From Varroa destructor (taxonomy: Eukaryota > Arthropoda > Arachnida > Mesostigmata > Varroidae), in contig NW_019211457.1 of NCBI RefSeq assembly GCF_002443255.2, positions 37,020,105 to 37,084,104 on the forward strand: 64,000 nt of DNA, given 5' to 3'. Position numbers and translations under genes: made by a program. The notes below the pieces were generated by a model. That model worked only from the letters and a program-made list of their open reading frames with translations, ran no database searches and was not told where the DNA came from. Positions 12,201 to 26,300 of the stretch are shown here, piece by piece. Positions within the stretch are counted from its first letter, which is position 1, and each line of letters opens with the position of its first letter.

Positions 12201-15200
12201 ATGGCCGATTGAGTTGTTCCCCAATTCCAACGAGAAGCGAAAAGGTAAACGCGTAGGAGTAGTTTTTACTACTCGCGGTAGTCGTCGTAGGAGTAGTAGT
12301 AGTAGTAAGTAAGTGATGTCCTCGATGAAGTGCTATTCTTTGGCTGCGGTTTATCGTCCGACGGTTTTGCCGCTGCTGGTGGAGCTCGCTAGTTCTTTTT
12401 CAGAACAGAACGCCGAATGGACAGCAAACGTGGCATGATGACTGCCAACCAGCAGCAGCAGCAGCATCATTATATACGAGTAGAACCCAAGATATACGCA
12501 AGAGCAGGAACGAACAAAAAAAACAATCCAAGAAAAAAGGAAAAGAAAGAACGAGAAGATGATCGCGTCACGAACTTGCTTTTTTCTATTGCTCGTGTCG
12601 TTGTTTCGCCCGCAGACGCTTCTGCTGCCGCGGATCGGCAAATAAAATCTGCGAAACACGACCCGAGCATTATTGAACGAATGGTCAACATTGAGCTTGA
12701 TTTTGGGAGTTGAAAGTACATAGAATTTTGTATTTATAGGGTGGTCGATATTATTGGTAAACTGCCAATGGCGACTGTCCCCTTCGGAGGCAAAGGCGAA
12801 AAAGATCTGTGTTAACTCCGAACGTTGCCATTTCTTACTTTCATTCTTCCGAACTTCAACTGAAGTATTAATTTACCCTTTTGGTTTGTTGGGCTAATCG
12901 AGCAGTTTGCAAGTAAACATCGCGGATTATATTGGTTTTCAAATACCGTTTCTGGTTAACGGTAACGTGAGCACAGAGAACGACAACTGATCCCGTCAGC
13001 AGTGGTCCGAACGAGTATAGCAAGTGGTCTTGCTCTTCATAGTAACGTAGAAGTCTGTTACGGCTAGCCTTTTCTTAGCTCGGTTTAGCCAGGATAAAAT
13101 CGCTCTAATCGTGAAAAAAAAACGTGGTTTTTTTGCGATGCGAACCAGCCCAGATGCAAAATTTGAGCAGTATCACCATCGATGAGGCAATATCGTGCCG
13201 TATATAAATGCATTTGGACCTTCCTTCTTTATTACAGAACTATTAGTATTAGATAAAATCGGATCCAAAGCCGGCTGGCGTAAGCGATCTCACGTTTATT
13301 GAAATGTAGAATTAAGTGACGTCTGCGTACAACAAACTTTGGCCAATGTTTGAAGAAGGCGATTGGCGGACACGATCGCAGCGCTACCGCTATAGCAGCA
13401 GTACAGTGGCTTGAAGCGCAGGTTTAGGACAAGAATAATACACGAGAAACACTGCACTTGCTGCTGCACTGATTGATTCGGCCTTCTGAGTATCTTCCAT
13501 TATTGTAACTATAACACTATACTCAATATATATTTTCCTTCAATGGCGGCGACACCGCATACGACAGAGCAGAATGGAAAAAGTATCCCCGTTTGTCCCG
13601 TAAACTCCGCTCGAACACATGCAACTTGCTCTGTCCCAGACAAGATTGGTCTACAATGAAAACATCGCTTCCAGATGAAATATCGGCTGCGGATGGGACG
13701 ATGGAAAAAAGGGGGAAAACGCATCAACTGAACGCCGTCGTAACGAGAGCTACCAGCGGATGTCAGGAACACGACGTTATTATCCAAGCGTCAAGCTGAC
13801 TATAGCGTTTCGTTTCCGCGCTATCATAACAATCAAAAGCTCTCAGCGAGAACACGACGAAACGGGTTTCGTCCTACACTGGGTTCGAACGACGGATGCA
13901 AACTGATGGCATAGACGTCAGTATGACACCGCTCGTAAGAACTATGAAGCTGCGAAGAAGCAATCAGGAAAAAGAAGAAAGATCAGGATACGGTACATGA
14001 AAAGTTCCTGAACTGTCTCTGTGATCTCACTTCACGATTGCCCGCGTCATCCGCCGCGGTAATTGTCGCGAAACCTATTACCTAATAGAAAAAGTAATTT
14101 AAAACGCAGCGCGAGCACTGTGTGACCGTTAGAATCGACAGTAAGACCCACAATAACGCACCAAGAAACATATCATAGATCGGTCAGAACGTCTGCAATA
14201 TTATTAGGCTTACGCAGAGAGTGGACCCGTTCAAAGGGTCATTTAGTATAAATCTGGAAGAAAAAACACGGCATCGAGATCACAAAGGAATCGAGACATA
14301 TCGACACTGAATATCAGTGTGCAAGAGGATGTAGCACTTCTACGCTAATTTCTCGCCCGGATGACCATCGACAACAGAAAATCATCAGCTTAAAACTATT
14401 CAGCTAGACTAGAGACCAGGGAACGAAGGAAAGAGGGCAAAATAAATTGATTACATCAATTCGATACGGTTCTGCTGACAAAACGATTGCGCATAGACGA
14501 TCAAGTAGTTAACACACCGGGATTGTCTACCTAAGATGCCTGTATATAACCCCATATAAAGCTGATATACCATACTGAAGCTGTCGTTGATATGAAGGTG
14601 ACCATTGTGAAGAATGATTAAAATTGAACATACGCGGCCAGCACAAATGATAACAGTAACATAAACAATTACGTATAGTGTCGTGATAATAATTATCATA
14701 ATAAGAATATATGCATGATTTTGTAGTCCTACATTTATCTTAAGGTTGCCATGTTCCCTAGAAGCTCGCAGCGGGGGGACATGGCTCCAAACGCGTGCCG
14801 GATATCGATATATTCGGTTTCACATTTATTGTATAACGGTTATAGTGATGGCGGTCGTGGCCGGGATGTATACGGTTGTGGCGAGCATTTCTTGCCCTTC
14901 TGTTATGACTCGAGAGAGAGAGAGCTGGTGCTCTGCTTTTCTGGTAAAAACAAAAATACGTTCGTTGTTTAGCTCTCCTATAATCAAAACACGTGCGAAC
15001 GACGGCACCCATTGTGGCTGTCGACCTGCAAGGATGCCACTAACAAAAATGGGCGCCGATAGACACAAATAAAGCAGTATACCTTATAAATCCAACTGAT
15101 GCCATTAGAAACAGTGTTGCCCAAAAGAGTCTGTATTACATAACAACTAAACTTATGTGTATGGTTTCGATTTAGACCCCCCAAATAGCAAGTGTATTGT

Positions 15201-18200
15201 ATTTATTTAAATTACTGCACACGCGATGAAAATTACTGCTGGTTATTCTATAATAACTAACAGTGAAAATATTAGCTAACTACATATCTCCCGTCGACAG
15301 AAAAAGAAAGGGAGATGGAAATGCTAAACCCTCCGACCCGGATATACATGTGCGCGCCTGCTGTCCATAGACCTCAGGTAATGTTGCACCTCGTCCTCGT
15401 CTTCAATAGTCCCTCAACGGAAATGTCCTGTCTCATGAGTGGCACAAGGCGACGATAACGGTAACAACGGCAAGCGGCAGTACAACCACCAGAGTGCTAA
15501 TGGCGCGTACCGCTTCAAGGATCATAATGAGGCCAAATTTGTGCTTTCAGCCGTCACCCAGAAGCTGGCGGAGCAGGCCACGAGGTGCTAAGTCGCAGCT
15601 ATCCCTTCGTGGGATAACGCCCTGTTCCTTAGTACGGCCTGGATCACACATAATATAACTACCCTCTAGGTGGTACTCCGGCGGTTCCTGAACGATAGCT
15701 CAGTTCCTAGAGTGGGTGCCCAGCAGTTAAATACACTACTCGTGCCCGTATAAAAGCAAATGGAGAAATCAGTAAGGGGAGAGAGAAATCTGTCGAACGG
15801 GGTCAAAGTAAGAATTGACGGGGGTTACCTAAAAATGTGCAGTTGCTCTCTCGCTCGACCCCATTCTCGCTCTCTACATATGCGCATTACGACGATACAT
15901 AGCGTGCCTGTCCCCTCTGGGCTTCCAAGGGCATATGTCGAAGTGGTGGCCGGTAACGGTCTCTAAAGGTCTTTTGGAATTTGGATTCTTCGAGAGACCA
16001 GGGTGCGCCTACTGACGCTCACGACGAGTATTGCTTGGCGTCGGCTCACTCAGCAGCACGTTGGGTCCGGTTCGTGGTGCTAAAGTCCTGTTCAGTTGCC
16101 CGGAGGCATCGGCAGGCAGTATTTTAGCTGATCTCTCGCAGATTTGGGTCGCATTTGGAATAGAAGACGGCAGGGCAGAAAGAGAGCAAGTGAATGTGCA
16201 AGAAATGATCTGCGAAGTTATAATGTCGCTGCAAAAATGGACCCTTCCACCAGTCTTTCGAATAGGCTGTCTCGCATACGTTAATCTGGACTGTGTTGGA
16301 GGGGCAAAAGCTAAGAGATTACCCATCCAGGCACCACACGCAGCTGTACTTGCCACTTCCCATAGCACTCTCGTTCCCTCATCTTTGCTCTTGATAAGGT
16401 ATTGCGCATAGAATTTTCCCGACCATCAGCAGTGGTACATATGTTGCGGTATCCTGAATCGAATAGCCTATTGCTCGAGAATCGCCCAGCGAATAGATGT
16501 AGTCCTGTCTATTCTAGGGAATCCGCCGATCGACACTGGTCACGAGACAACTAGTCAGCTGTGGGATGCTTATGAAAGGAAGAGGGAGGCAAGGAGAGTC
16601 TATGTAAGCCTCGTGAGGGCCCGAGAGTAGTCCTATGCAGGTGTCAATGTTTATGGTGCTGGCTAATGTATACGATGGTACTTGGTGGAACTGCTGTTTT
16701 TCCTCGGGGCTCCTTGATTTTTGTGGAAACGGACTTTGGCCCACAAGTTTAAATCGGTCTTTTTTTTTGGCTTGCCCAAGAGAGCTAGTTGTTGACAGCG
16801 CTTGCCGAGCATTGAGGATTGTATGAACGGCGTCGCTGTGTGCTGCTCAGTGCCGACATCGTACCCACCGGGCTTGCCCTCTGGTCACAAAGCTCGCAAG
16901 TCGATTCTTCAGAGATATTTTTTGTTGTCTACTTACCGGCCATCAGAGGAAATAAATGCCGGCAATATTTGTCTTTATTTGCGGCTTCAAACAGCGGCCG
17001 ATACGCCGGGGCCGTTTCGGCTGTGTTTGCGGTGTTGGCGGCCGCTGCTGCGGAATCAGCGACGATTTCCTTCTGACGTAGTGATTTCGATACTCGGTTT
17101 TGTTACCGCTGCTTATTTGAAGGTCTTCTGAGTTCCACTCGTCTTGTCTATAACAGCGATAGCGGGCGCGGAAACCGCGGCAGCAGCATGCAGTTCTTCA
17201 ACGTCGCTTGATTTTTCTAATTCTCGTCCGTATCCTCTGTCTTCCCCCCGGGCCTTCGGTTTCTTTTTCTGCATGTTGGCTGTACATCGTATGCTCGCTC
17301 GCATCTTCCCGTTGGTCTCTCCTGTCTTTGAACATTTCCTTAGCTGCGGGCGCCAGCGTGCTTTCTATTTGCCTGCTGTCTATCTATGCGTCTACTGTCT
17401 TGCTCGTTTGACTGCTCGATGTTGCTGGTAAGTCTTCAGTTAGCAGTCTTCAGCGCGCGACACGAGTAGGGGTCACTTTGTTGACCCCAGTTCTCGGTCC
17501 TCCCTTTGTCCGGCATCCCACTGTGCGCTCTTTCAATCCACTGGTCGATCGCCGCAAGCAGACCGATAACAACGCTACCACCTCATTTCTGCCCGGCGGA
17601 TGAGCAAAGACGACCCTGCCACGATGACAGCTGAAAATGGCGACACGCTGGTGAAACTGTTCACTCACATGATCCGCCACCCCCATCCCCCTGAGCCATC
17701 GATGCTATACTATTCAAAGCTCAGATGGTCAGCATTCCACTCTAGGCAACAACTCCAAGTTGCTGCTGCTGCTGCTGTCCAATTATCCCGTGGTTTGAGC
17801 GTACACTTCAGGGTCATTCGCCTTACGGCAGACGTAGTTCATATGGAGGAAAGAAGGGGTGCGGGCTGTGAATATCTTGAGGTACGTCGCAGAGGTGCAC
17901 GGACGAGCTGTTTGTTTCCTGCACAGGCCGTTGATGAGTCCTCGACTGCGTGTGGCGTGCCCGTGTCTCCGTCTACTGCAGAAAAAACGACGAGATACGA
18001 TTTCAGAGACTGCGAAGCTCTCTGGTCTCGTCGAAGTGATCAGTCTGCGGGTAGGGAGGTTCCACTCTCCGCGGGATACAATATCATCGTAATTGACAGT
18101 GCTTCATCAGGTCCACGAGAAACAATGATGCGCACTTCAGAAAGCTGATGCTTTAAAACAAGGCGAAATATTGCTATCATTGGGTGTATTCAGTACGTCT

Positions 18201-20228
18201 ATATAGGGACACGACAAAAAAAAAAAGACTATTTTCTTGACCAACAATGGACTAACTACTCTAATTTGGGCAGGTTACAAAATAGAAGAACTTCCGTGGA
18301 TGACAATGCGTCGTGAGTCACACTATTATATAACGCGTATTATAGACAAATAATGGACTAATGAAAACACCGAATCAACTTTTATACGTGTTACGTAAGA
18401 TTAATAATCGGATGTTCCGTAACAGTTTTAAACCTTTGTGCATCTGTCTGGTAGTACTGAAGCCTTACTTTTTTTGTTCTGACCGTATTGCCATTACTAT
18501 TACTGGTAATGTCGTAGGCTGATGAGCGCGGACTATGTCTGCCAATCAAGTATCGACGCTCCGCAATCATTCCTACATTTTAATAGGAAATCAGTATAAA
18601 GACTAAAACAAGCAAGAGGCAAAAAGCGCTACGGAAACACACTGAGGGCTTTATTAGTGCTGACCAAAAAATGACGACGACGACGACGACAAAAAAGCCA
18701 TCCGTTGCTGCTAAAACAGTCATTCTATACACATAGCTAGTTAAAATTTTAGCCCAAAATTCAGCTTACCGTAGGGCTAACGTCTATAGATGATGAGGGT
18801 TCGGCTGTGGTCGCGGGCGCCGGGTAATATTAAATCGATGCTACTAGTTCTATTTCATACGATGTACATGATTCTTTCAGATCATAGATACCTTGTTTTG
18901 TTGCATTCATTTATATACATATACATACACGTTATTGACAGTCGCTCGGTTTGTTTTTCATCAAACGCTGCGCACGAGCGATAACCGGTTCCAAGATTCA
19001 TCCCCTGATGGTGATGACAGGTCCTAGTTGATGGTGTGTTTTTGACGTAATATCATACACGTACCGATGGAAAAGTGCTAAGGTTTATATGATCATAAGC
19101 ACGTGATTGTACATAAGCCTTGTGCAGGAAACGCTCAGTTGATGTCCTGAGTCTCACACGGAGGAAGAGAGCTTGAAATCGGAATCTGAAATATTCTTCC
19201 TTCGGATGGTACGTAAAAATACTCCCCAGTTTTACTAAAAAAAAGTTGATAACGTTATTTGTTTCAGAAAAAAAGAAGGAAGGTCACACTGGACATTATC
19301 TCGACTGGCAGACTGTATGCGCCGGGCATCACTGTAGCTTCAAGTCGCGCGAAGGGTCATGAAAATAGTCGGCACACGATGTGATGCCCATTGCCGTTGA
19401 TGACGATGAGATATCAGATCCGCATTTCTGGTTGGTATATTCTGTTCGTTGTGTGCCGATTGTAATAGAGCAAAGTTCCAATAAAGACAGCATTGTAAGA
19501 GATAGATAGAAAAATGGCCGACTTTCCTGGCGTTTTTTCTGTCCTAATTATCGCGAACCCTCGTTAGCAGGGGGTTCGGGTGTTTCAGCTCTTGCTAAAT
19601 GAAAAAAGCTGAATAATCGGTTGTCGGGAGACTTGCTACTTATAGTTTATGCCTGCCTTCTTCGACAAAATACGAGCGGCTCCGCCGCTGTGTGCTGTAG
19701 CACAGTCAAAATGTCGTGCTCTGTATGTGTACTGTTTGTGTAATATAAAATGAAACAATAACGTGCTTGAATTCTTTTTCGTATTTTGTCTAACAGACCC
19801 CGACGAAGCCTATAGGGCCTGGCAGATGACTACACGAATTAAACCTGTTGTCATAGTGATCGATAGTTAACCAGTCAGCAATTAGGTAATTAGGAGAATG
19901 GCGTTAAAGAGGAACATCGTTTGTGTGTGAGTGTTTACAAGGCCTGAAAAGAGGGCTATCAGATCAGATCAGTTCACCTATCTTTTTGTCAATTGAGAGT
20001 GCTTACAGCGGCACCGATTCATAGCGGAACGCTTCCCTCGTGTAACTTTGCCTGATTGCACACAACAGCAACATCAAAAATTACGGTCACATTAACAACA
20101 AGTACCAGCTGGGCCGCTATCCGTTCAGCCGTCCATAATTGACAGGCTGCTAAAGTGTCCACGTCGACAATGTGATATTGCTTACATCGCTGTGGTATAC
20201 TATACAAGACTGTTCAATGCGAGGCAGT
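9266..20228. other. Non-coding upstream region, middle part
   Basis: Contains an AGCC tetranucleotide run (about 9271-9299), a TAG/AGT triplet run (12289-12308), a GAC run (18673-18690) and the poly-G run. The interval 15.8-18.15 kb is GC-rich, with several 60-180 codon frames on the plus strand. The longest starts at ATG 17600 (182 codons; opening MSKDDPATMTAENGD) and could be a first exon ending at the donor-like GAG|GTACGT near 17881. It has no homology I recognise. A 50-codon, GC3-rich frame sits at 15439-15591. None of these is strong enough to call as a gene. Confidence 0.45.
11086..11102 (+). repeat. 17-base poly-G run
   Basis: Uninterrupted G from 11086 to 11102. Shorter G runs occur at about 32224-32234, 37739-37751 and 48499-48508. 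Such runs are prone to assembly and sequencing length errors. Confidence 0.8.
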
Positions 20229-20300
20229 TTGCTTTTCTCTTTCCCCCCCCCCTCTCTCTCTGTTTCTCCCTCTTTCTCTCTCTCTCTATCTCTATCTCTT
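20229..20300 (+). repeat. Polypyrimidine CT-rich tract
   Basis: About 70 bases of almost pure C and T (CTCTCTCTGTTTCTCC and variants). It ends shortly before GGCGTCAATC without a clear splice acceptor, so it reads as a microsatellite and not as an intron end. Confidence 0.6.
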
Positions 20301-23300
20301 GGCGTCAATCATTCTTGAGTAACGTAGTTCACGCTAGATACATAAAGAGAGAAAGAAAGCGAACGACTGGAAGCAAAAAATAACCAAACAAGTTATAGCA
20401 GAAGTAACAGTATGTACAGCTTTTATATATTTTGCATAGCATCGGTAAGCACACATGGTAAGTTGGCTGCTACAACAACAACAGCAGTAGCAACAAAAAC
20501 AACAACGGTTTGCTTTCGCGGCGTTCACTCCCATGGATCGACTGCGGTCCATACGGCGGCGATGATGATTATGCTGAATCACCAGTGCAGCTTGCGACAC
20601 GCACACTCGGTCAGCCCTATAGATAAAAAAAAAAAAAACATTTAACATTATACTTAGTAATCAGGCATCCAATATTTATCTTAAACTGACTTGACGTCGT
20701 CTGTAGTGATACGGCTTTTATTGACTGGTGGCAATGGACAGGTCGGAAGAAGAACATGCCCGGTGCAGATTGGTCTTCGCTTTATCCAAAGAACATCTTC
20801 TTTTTTAGTTTATATATTTGATGCAACTAAATGCAGATACGTACCGTCCGTCCTATTTTTCTCAGCGTATAAGGCTCTTCCAATTTCACCAAATGCAAAT
20901 CATGGTTTTTTTTAGACGTAGATCTGGTTCGTCTGTGTGTCTTCTCGACTTAAACGTCTTTCCTGGAGTTCCCTGTGTTTTTCTTTGCTTCATACTGGCC
21001 TAGAGACAATTACGTGTCATTAACCATGACAATTCTGTGTGAGAACCTGTCACTATGGCTGTGTTTTTGTTGGCACTTGACAAGACGCCTAAGAGATTAT
21101 GAGAAACTGTGTTTACTGACGCCTTTTCCGTTTTTAGCTTTGAAAACACCCGGATTTCTGATTTTTGACACAATCGTATAGATTCGGTAAGGTCGAGTAA
21201 ATCGGTTCGCGATTGATCTTAGCGGACAAGTGTTGCCACAGTTCGTTTACCAGTCATCATCGTCCAAAGCCGATTTGGGATGATTCCTTCAAAGGTGATT
21301 TGGGACATAGGCCTTGAGGGCCGACTGGAGCAGGGCGCACCTCCGAAGTCATCTCTGAATGATGTAGCAAACCGTATTCGAGCAGTCCTCTCAGGTGTAG
21401 AATTATACATTAATTCAGAGGTCGTTCATTAACTATCTAACCGAATCATTCCGACTGAAATCTTCTAAAAGATTAGGCGTACATTCATTTAAGCAGAGAA
21501 GTTGATCCAGTGGCCTTTTGGAAAATTATTTTCTATGAGATTCAGTCAAGTATTTTAAAGGCATCGTCCAGTTTGTATAACAATATAGACATGTAACACA
21601 AACTATAGCAGGTGAATAAGTTACTCCGGATTTAAACGCGCTACTGTTCGTGTAAATAACTTCAATTTGGCCCAGCTGCATGATGGACGTCACGTACAAG
21701 TGGGGTCCGCTGGATGTGAACGCCACCTTGTCCTCTACATTTGAAGTGCTGCAATTTAAAATTCAGCGTATGTATTACCTGAACTTACTCTGACCCTTTG
21801 GGATAATCTTTGCCTAGCAGGCAGAGCATTGATCTCACGCCCATCTTTGAAGGCATACGACGAACATAAAACAGGGCAATAAGCGTATGGTGGTATCTGC
21901 TGTACCATGTAAAGCATTATGCCCTTATGATCTCTATATGCGATTTGTGGCTTCTGAAACAGCAGCAATGGCAGGCTGAAGCTGCTGTAGGATATTTGCG
22001 ATCGCACAGTCTCTGTCCCGAAAGAAGGAGCGGAGAAAGACGGCAAAGGGCAAGCGTCCAAATAGCTCGGTTTGGACCGTGCTTCCTACAAACCGTCTGA
22101 GTGAGTGAAGATATTTTGACTTATCTCTGTGCTCTGCCCCGCTTTTCAATCTCAGACTTCCTTCATTCTTTGCCACAAAAAAAACTAGTTTACACGCTTA
22201 GGTGAACACTTGCAAGGTCTTTGCATGCGTGCCTACTAATCGCATGCACATCCTACAAAACTATACACTACACCAAAATATATGTACTTTATATATATAT
22301 ATATATATAGGCATGTATATAAAACTTGTGTTCTAAATGATATGCATCAGCGACACACCACAGGAACAACTTTTGTCTCGGTAGCAACAATTTTATATAT
22401 ATATATATATATACATGCGAAATGAATATATATATATATTCACTTGCGTAATACAAACATTTTAAGTGTATTTAGGAGTCGTCTCCATGTCATACTGGAT
22501 CAATTGCGCAGACGAGCTCTCCACCATATTGCAGAACGTAAAAACTTTGCGAAACTCCTGGGATTGACAGCTGCGTAGCACATGTATAAATATCGCAAGT
22601 CCTTACGTAAAGTGGACTTACGTACTCAACTGGAAGCCGTGATAACGACATCTCGTCGTATGGTGCTGTTTTTTGGGGGCTGATCTCTAACATTGATACT
22701 TATTGTTTGTCGATGTTGAAAAAGGAAATTGGTCTGACCTACGTATGTGTTCCCTAGTTCGCACCTCACGGTGGCACCTACCGTTATTGTTAAGTTGTGA
22801 TTGTTTGCACCTCTCCGAAGTAGTTGACAGATCGTCCTGCCTCGACTGGTTTGCCGGGCCTCCTGTTTAGCAGCTAATCCGTCCTTCGCGGCCAGCATTA
22901 TCATTTGCAGGGTGCACGCAAACTCAAGCGACAGGAACAACCTTCTCGCTTGCGACGTTTTAGAGCCTTGTTGTGCCGACACAGCAGTAGTCCGCATCGA
23001 TGATTCAGCGGTCCAAAGGAAAATACAATGTACTAGTATTTCCCATGGCTGAGAAATGCCAGGCCGATGGGCACACATAGACGCCGCGACAGCACTTGTC
23101 TGCGTAGGTTCCTTTGACGAATCTTCACCTTCGTCCTGTTCCATCCATCACAATCCAGCACATTTCGTTGTCTGCTCTATTCGTTCGGAGGGGGAATCGG
23201 CATAAAGGTAGACATGCTTTTATCGGATCGGCCGAGCTGGGCTCGATTAGATGGTTGGTCGGTGTGGATGGAAAAGCAGATTATCCTCTTGATGCTTCCG

Positions 23301-26300
23301 TTGACGAGGGGATGATCCCGTTATCGCTATGATGACATCATCGAGCAGCAGCCGAAGCAGCTTTTGTTATTCGATAAGTCTTCCGGTGAGCCTTCTATTG
23401 TCGGTAACTGCTGTAAATACGGGGCTGTCTGGGGGCGCAGTAGTGGATGCAATTGAAACTACAGTTAGCACGTTGAGGTTCAACAGCGATGGTCGATAAT
23501 AACCAGCGCCACCATGTCATAAACAGTGTTCAGCAAATAGTTGATTATGCAAACACTCGACCAAGGCATTTACTGATTGGCAACACTCCTTTCATCGGTT
23601 CACCGGCTCGTGGTCTCTGCTAAAGGCCCGAAAATGAAGTCATGTTGATGCCTGTGTCCTTCTCGCCTACTGCGCGCGGTTCCTCTGCCTGATTTACTCA
23701 GGTAGACAGGCAGTGATGACGCTGTTGTGTCCGAACCCTTCTAGTCCTAGATATAATGTAAAGTAATATAATAAAGTTATCCACGCACCGGCTTCGCGGC
23801 AGCAGTAATAACAATGCAGACTTAAGCTGTCAACGTATTATAATATTGTGTTATATGACGGGGTTTTCTGCTTTTGATTTGCCCTCACTGCGTTTCCGCT
23901 TGACGGCCAAAAGTCCTGCTACTGCTATTATTAGTACTGCTGCTGCTGCTGCTCGCTCGTTGGAAACAGAAAACGAGTCAATTAAGGAGGAACACAGAAG
24001 AAACGGAGGCGGAAAGGCGAAAGGAGGATTATCTTTATTGGTTATAACTTGGTTAGCTTCGTTTAGCCCCAGCAGTAGTAAAAACGGTAGAAACTGTCCT
24101 AACGGACTTGCCACTGCTGCTTGATCGGCGAAGGAACACAAGGCGGCACAACACAGGACTACCGAAGACGTCCGCCCATGAACATAACTTGTTGTGAACT
24201 GCGGAAAAATTCAAAGAACTCGATTTAGTAGCACCAGTCGTACCGATAGCAGCCGCTACCATTCTGAATTCACTCCTATATTTTCCTGATTCCTTTTGCT
24301 TGAGATTTCTAAAGCAATTCCATTCGCTCGGTGTCTCGCACTCGGTGTCTTTTTCAATTTGGGACCGATCTCCAGTTGTTCTTAATCGAACTGGTTGCTC
24401 CCATTCGTAAAAGCGAAGCTTTGTCCGAGTCCCTATACACAGTCACGCCAGCTAGTACATATAGTATGTTACACTCTTAGTCAACGGCAGCAGGCTGGCT
24501 TGTGCTCGCCACGCCGCTGAGGTTGATATTCTGTATATGAAGAACGGTTCGAGGGTGAGGTCGAGCCGCCGCTTAGGTATCAGCTCTGGGCGGTTTTGGG
24601 GTGTTTTTTAGGGCTGTTTTCGTCTACCTCTCGTACCACTAAGGAATCGTCTCACTGTGCCACCATCGCGCTTTCTTTAGCTCTTTGTACCGTTCTTCTT
24701 TTGCTTTTCAGTTCTTCTGCTGCCGTTTCTCCCTTCAGATCCGTCTCATCTTTCGAATTGACTTTTGTTTCTTTCTTTGACTTGTTCGTGTTCTCTGCTG
24801 TCGATGATGGTCTTACACTCCCCAAAAGGACTTCAAAGCAAGTATTCGGTCGAGCACTTCCTCTTGGTGTACGGTGAGAAACTAGTTGTTGCAACTACCC
24901 ATCTGGCGCACGACTTTTGGCGGACGGATAGCCCAAAAGACTGGCAGACCCAAGGAGCTGCACCTCACACAGGTTCGCCAAAAAAACTTAACTGATGGGG
25001 GTACAATTACGATGACAACCACTACTATGCGTGTCCTCTGTGTACGCGGCGTGTGCCAACGATTGTGTGCTGGATGTATTCAGCGAAGAACGACTCCTTT
25101 TGCGTCACTCAGCTTCTGATACACACGTAGCACGCTCAGCTCGTACAACTACGTACTCCGAACGGACGCATCTTGGCTATGAAGCTATACGGCTGCGAAG
25201 CAAAGTGGTTGAAATCGGCACTTTTGAAGGGCTGGGCGAGCGCCTAAACGAGGGCGAGAACGTCGGGGCAAAAAAAAGAAGAGAAAGAAATTCATGGTCG
25301 AGAGCGATGACAGCCGAATCAGAGCAGCTACGCGCCGCACTAGCGGCGTACAGGATGGCTGTGTGCCCGCGTGCCGTGCTAGGAGGACAAATTATGGCAT
25401 ATACTCTTTCTTTATATCTGCGCTAGCGCGATGAAGAGGTGATCGCGTGAGGTTCGGAACACCATAGGAACCAAACCAAACAAATGGGATCCACATCCTC
25501 TGACCGAATTGATTTGCTTGATTGGTATTAGCCCACTTCCATCCTATCTTATCGTTCTTCGTTTTCCCCTTGTGGTCCTATTGCTAGCTTGTTTCAGGTA
25601 AGATGCTGCCTTCTTTTTTCGCCGGCCTGCATTTTATTTTCATCTTTAAGATGAATAGGAACTAGCTATAATGATGGCGACGACGTGACGGCTGACATAT
25701 TTCTAAGGTACACAGAGAGTCAAGGGTACCGCCCGTCGGATTGCCTAAGCACTGTCTATGTTCTTCTTTTGTGACATCTGTTCGAACATGTTTGACGAGC
25801 GTGTTCTGGTTTGCCAATCATTGTACATATACACCCTCCCTTACGCCGTCATTGTTGACGCTGATGGTGATTTGACGACGATGATGATGATATTTGTCAC
25901 CTTAATAGTGATTTTTCGTTCGTCATCCATCGCCCCTTTCATCTTCGGGTCTGCATACGGTGGTGCCCGATATAACCCCTAGTTGTCTAGCGCAGTGTGG
26001 TATATAATGGCTTCACCGGCGTTCATGTGTTTGCACAGATCCCCGTTCCCTGTTCCGTTTGGCTGTTCGATCCTACTTCGTGCGATCGTCATCTAGGCCA
26101 TTCCTAGCGCTCGCATGGGCTTAGCCAGCACTTAGGAACACATTAAGTAATATGTACAATCGACGCTGCACATAACTGAGAGACACAGGCCAACGGGCCT
26201 TTATACTGTTTCTCATCGTTGATGTTCTTAGGCCAAATTGCAATACAAAACCTCAATAGACTGTTGGCAGGAAGCGTTGCTTTGTACTGAGGGCAGTAGC

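Noticed and set aside
12417..12713. Frame starting MDSKRGMMTANQQQQQHH as an alternative first exon of the SoxD-like gene
   Set aside because: The Met-x-Ser-Lys-Arg start is suggestive, but there is no usable donor after the Gln run. The rest is Lys/Glu low-complexity from A-rich DNA.
13800..14420. Purine-rich Lys/Arg-coding stretch as a decayed mobile element
   Set aside because: All frames are broken by stops, there are no terminal repeats, and no motif could be followed.
15690..15760. tRNA-like A box (GATAGCTCAGTT)
   Set aside because: No B box at the right distance and no acceptor-stem pairing.
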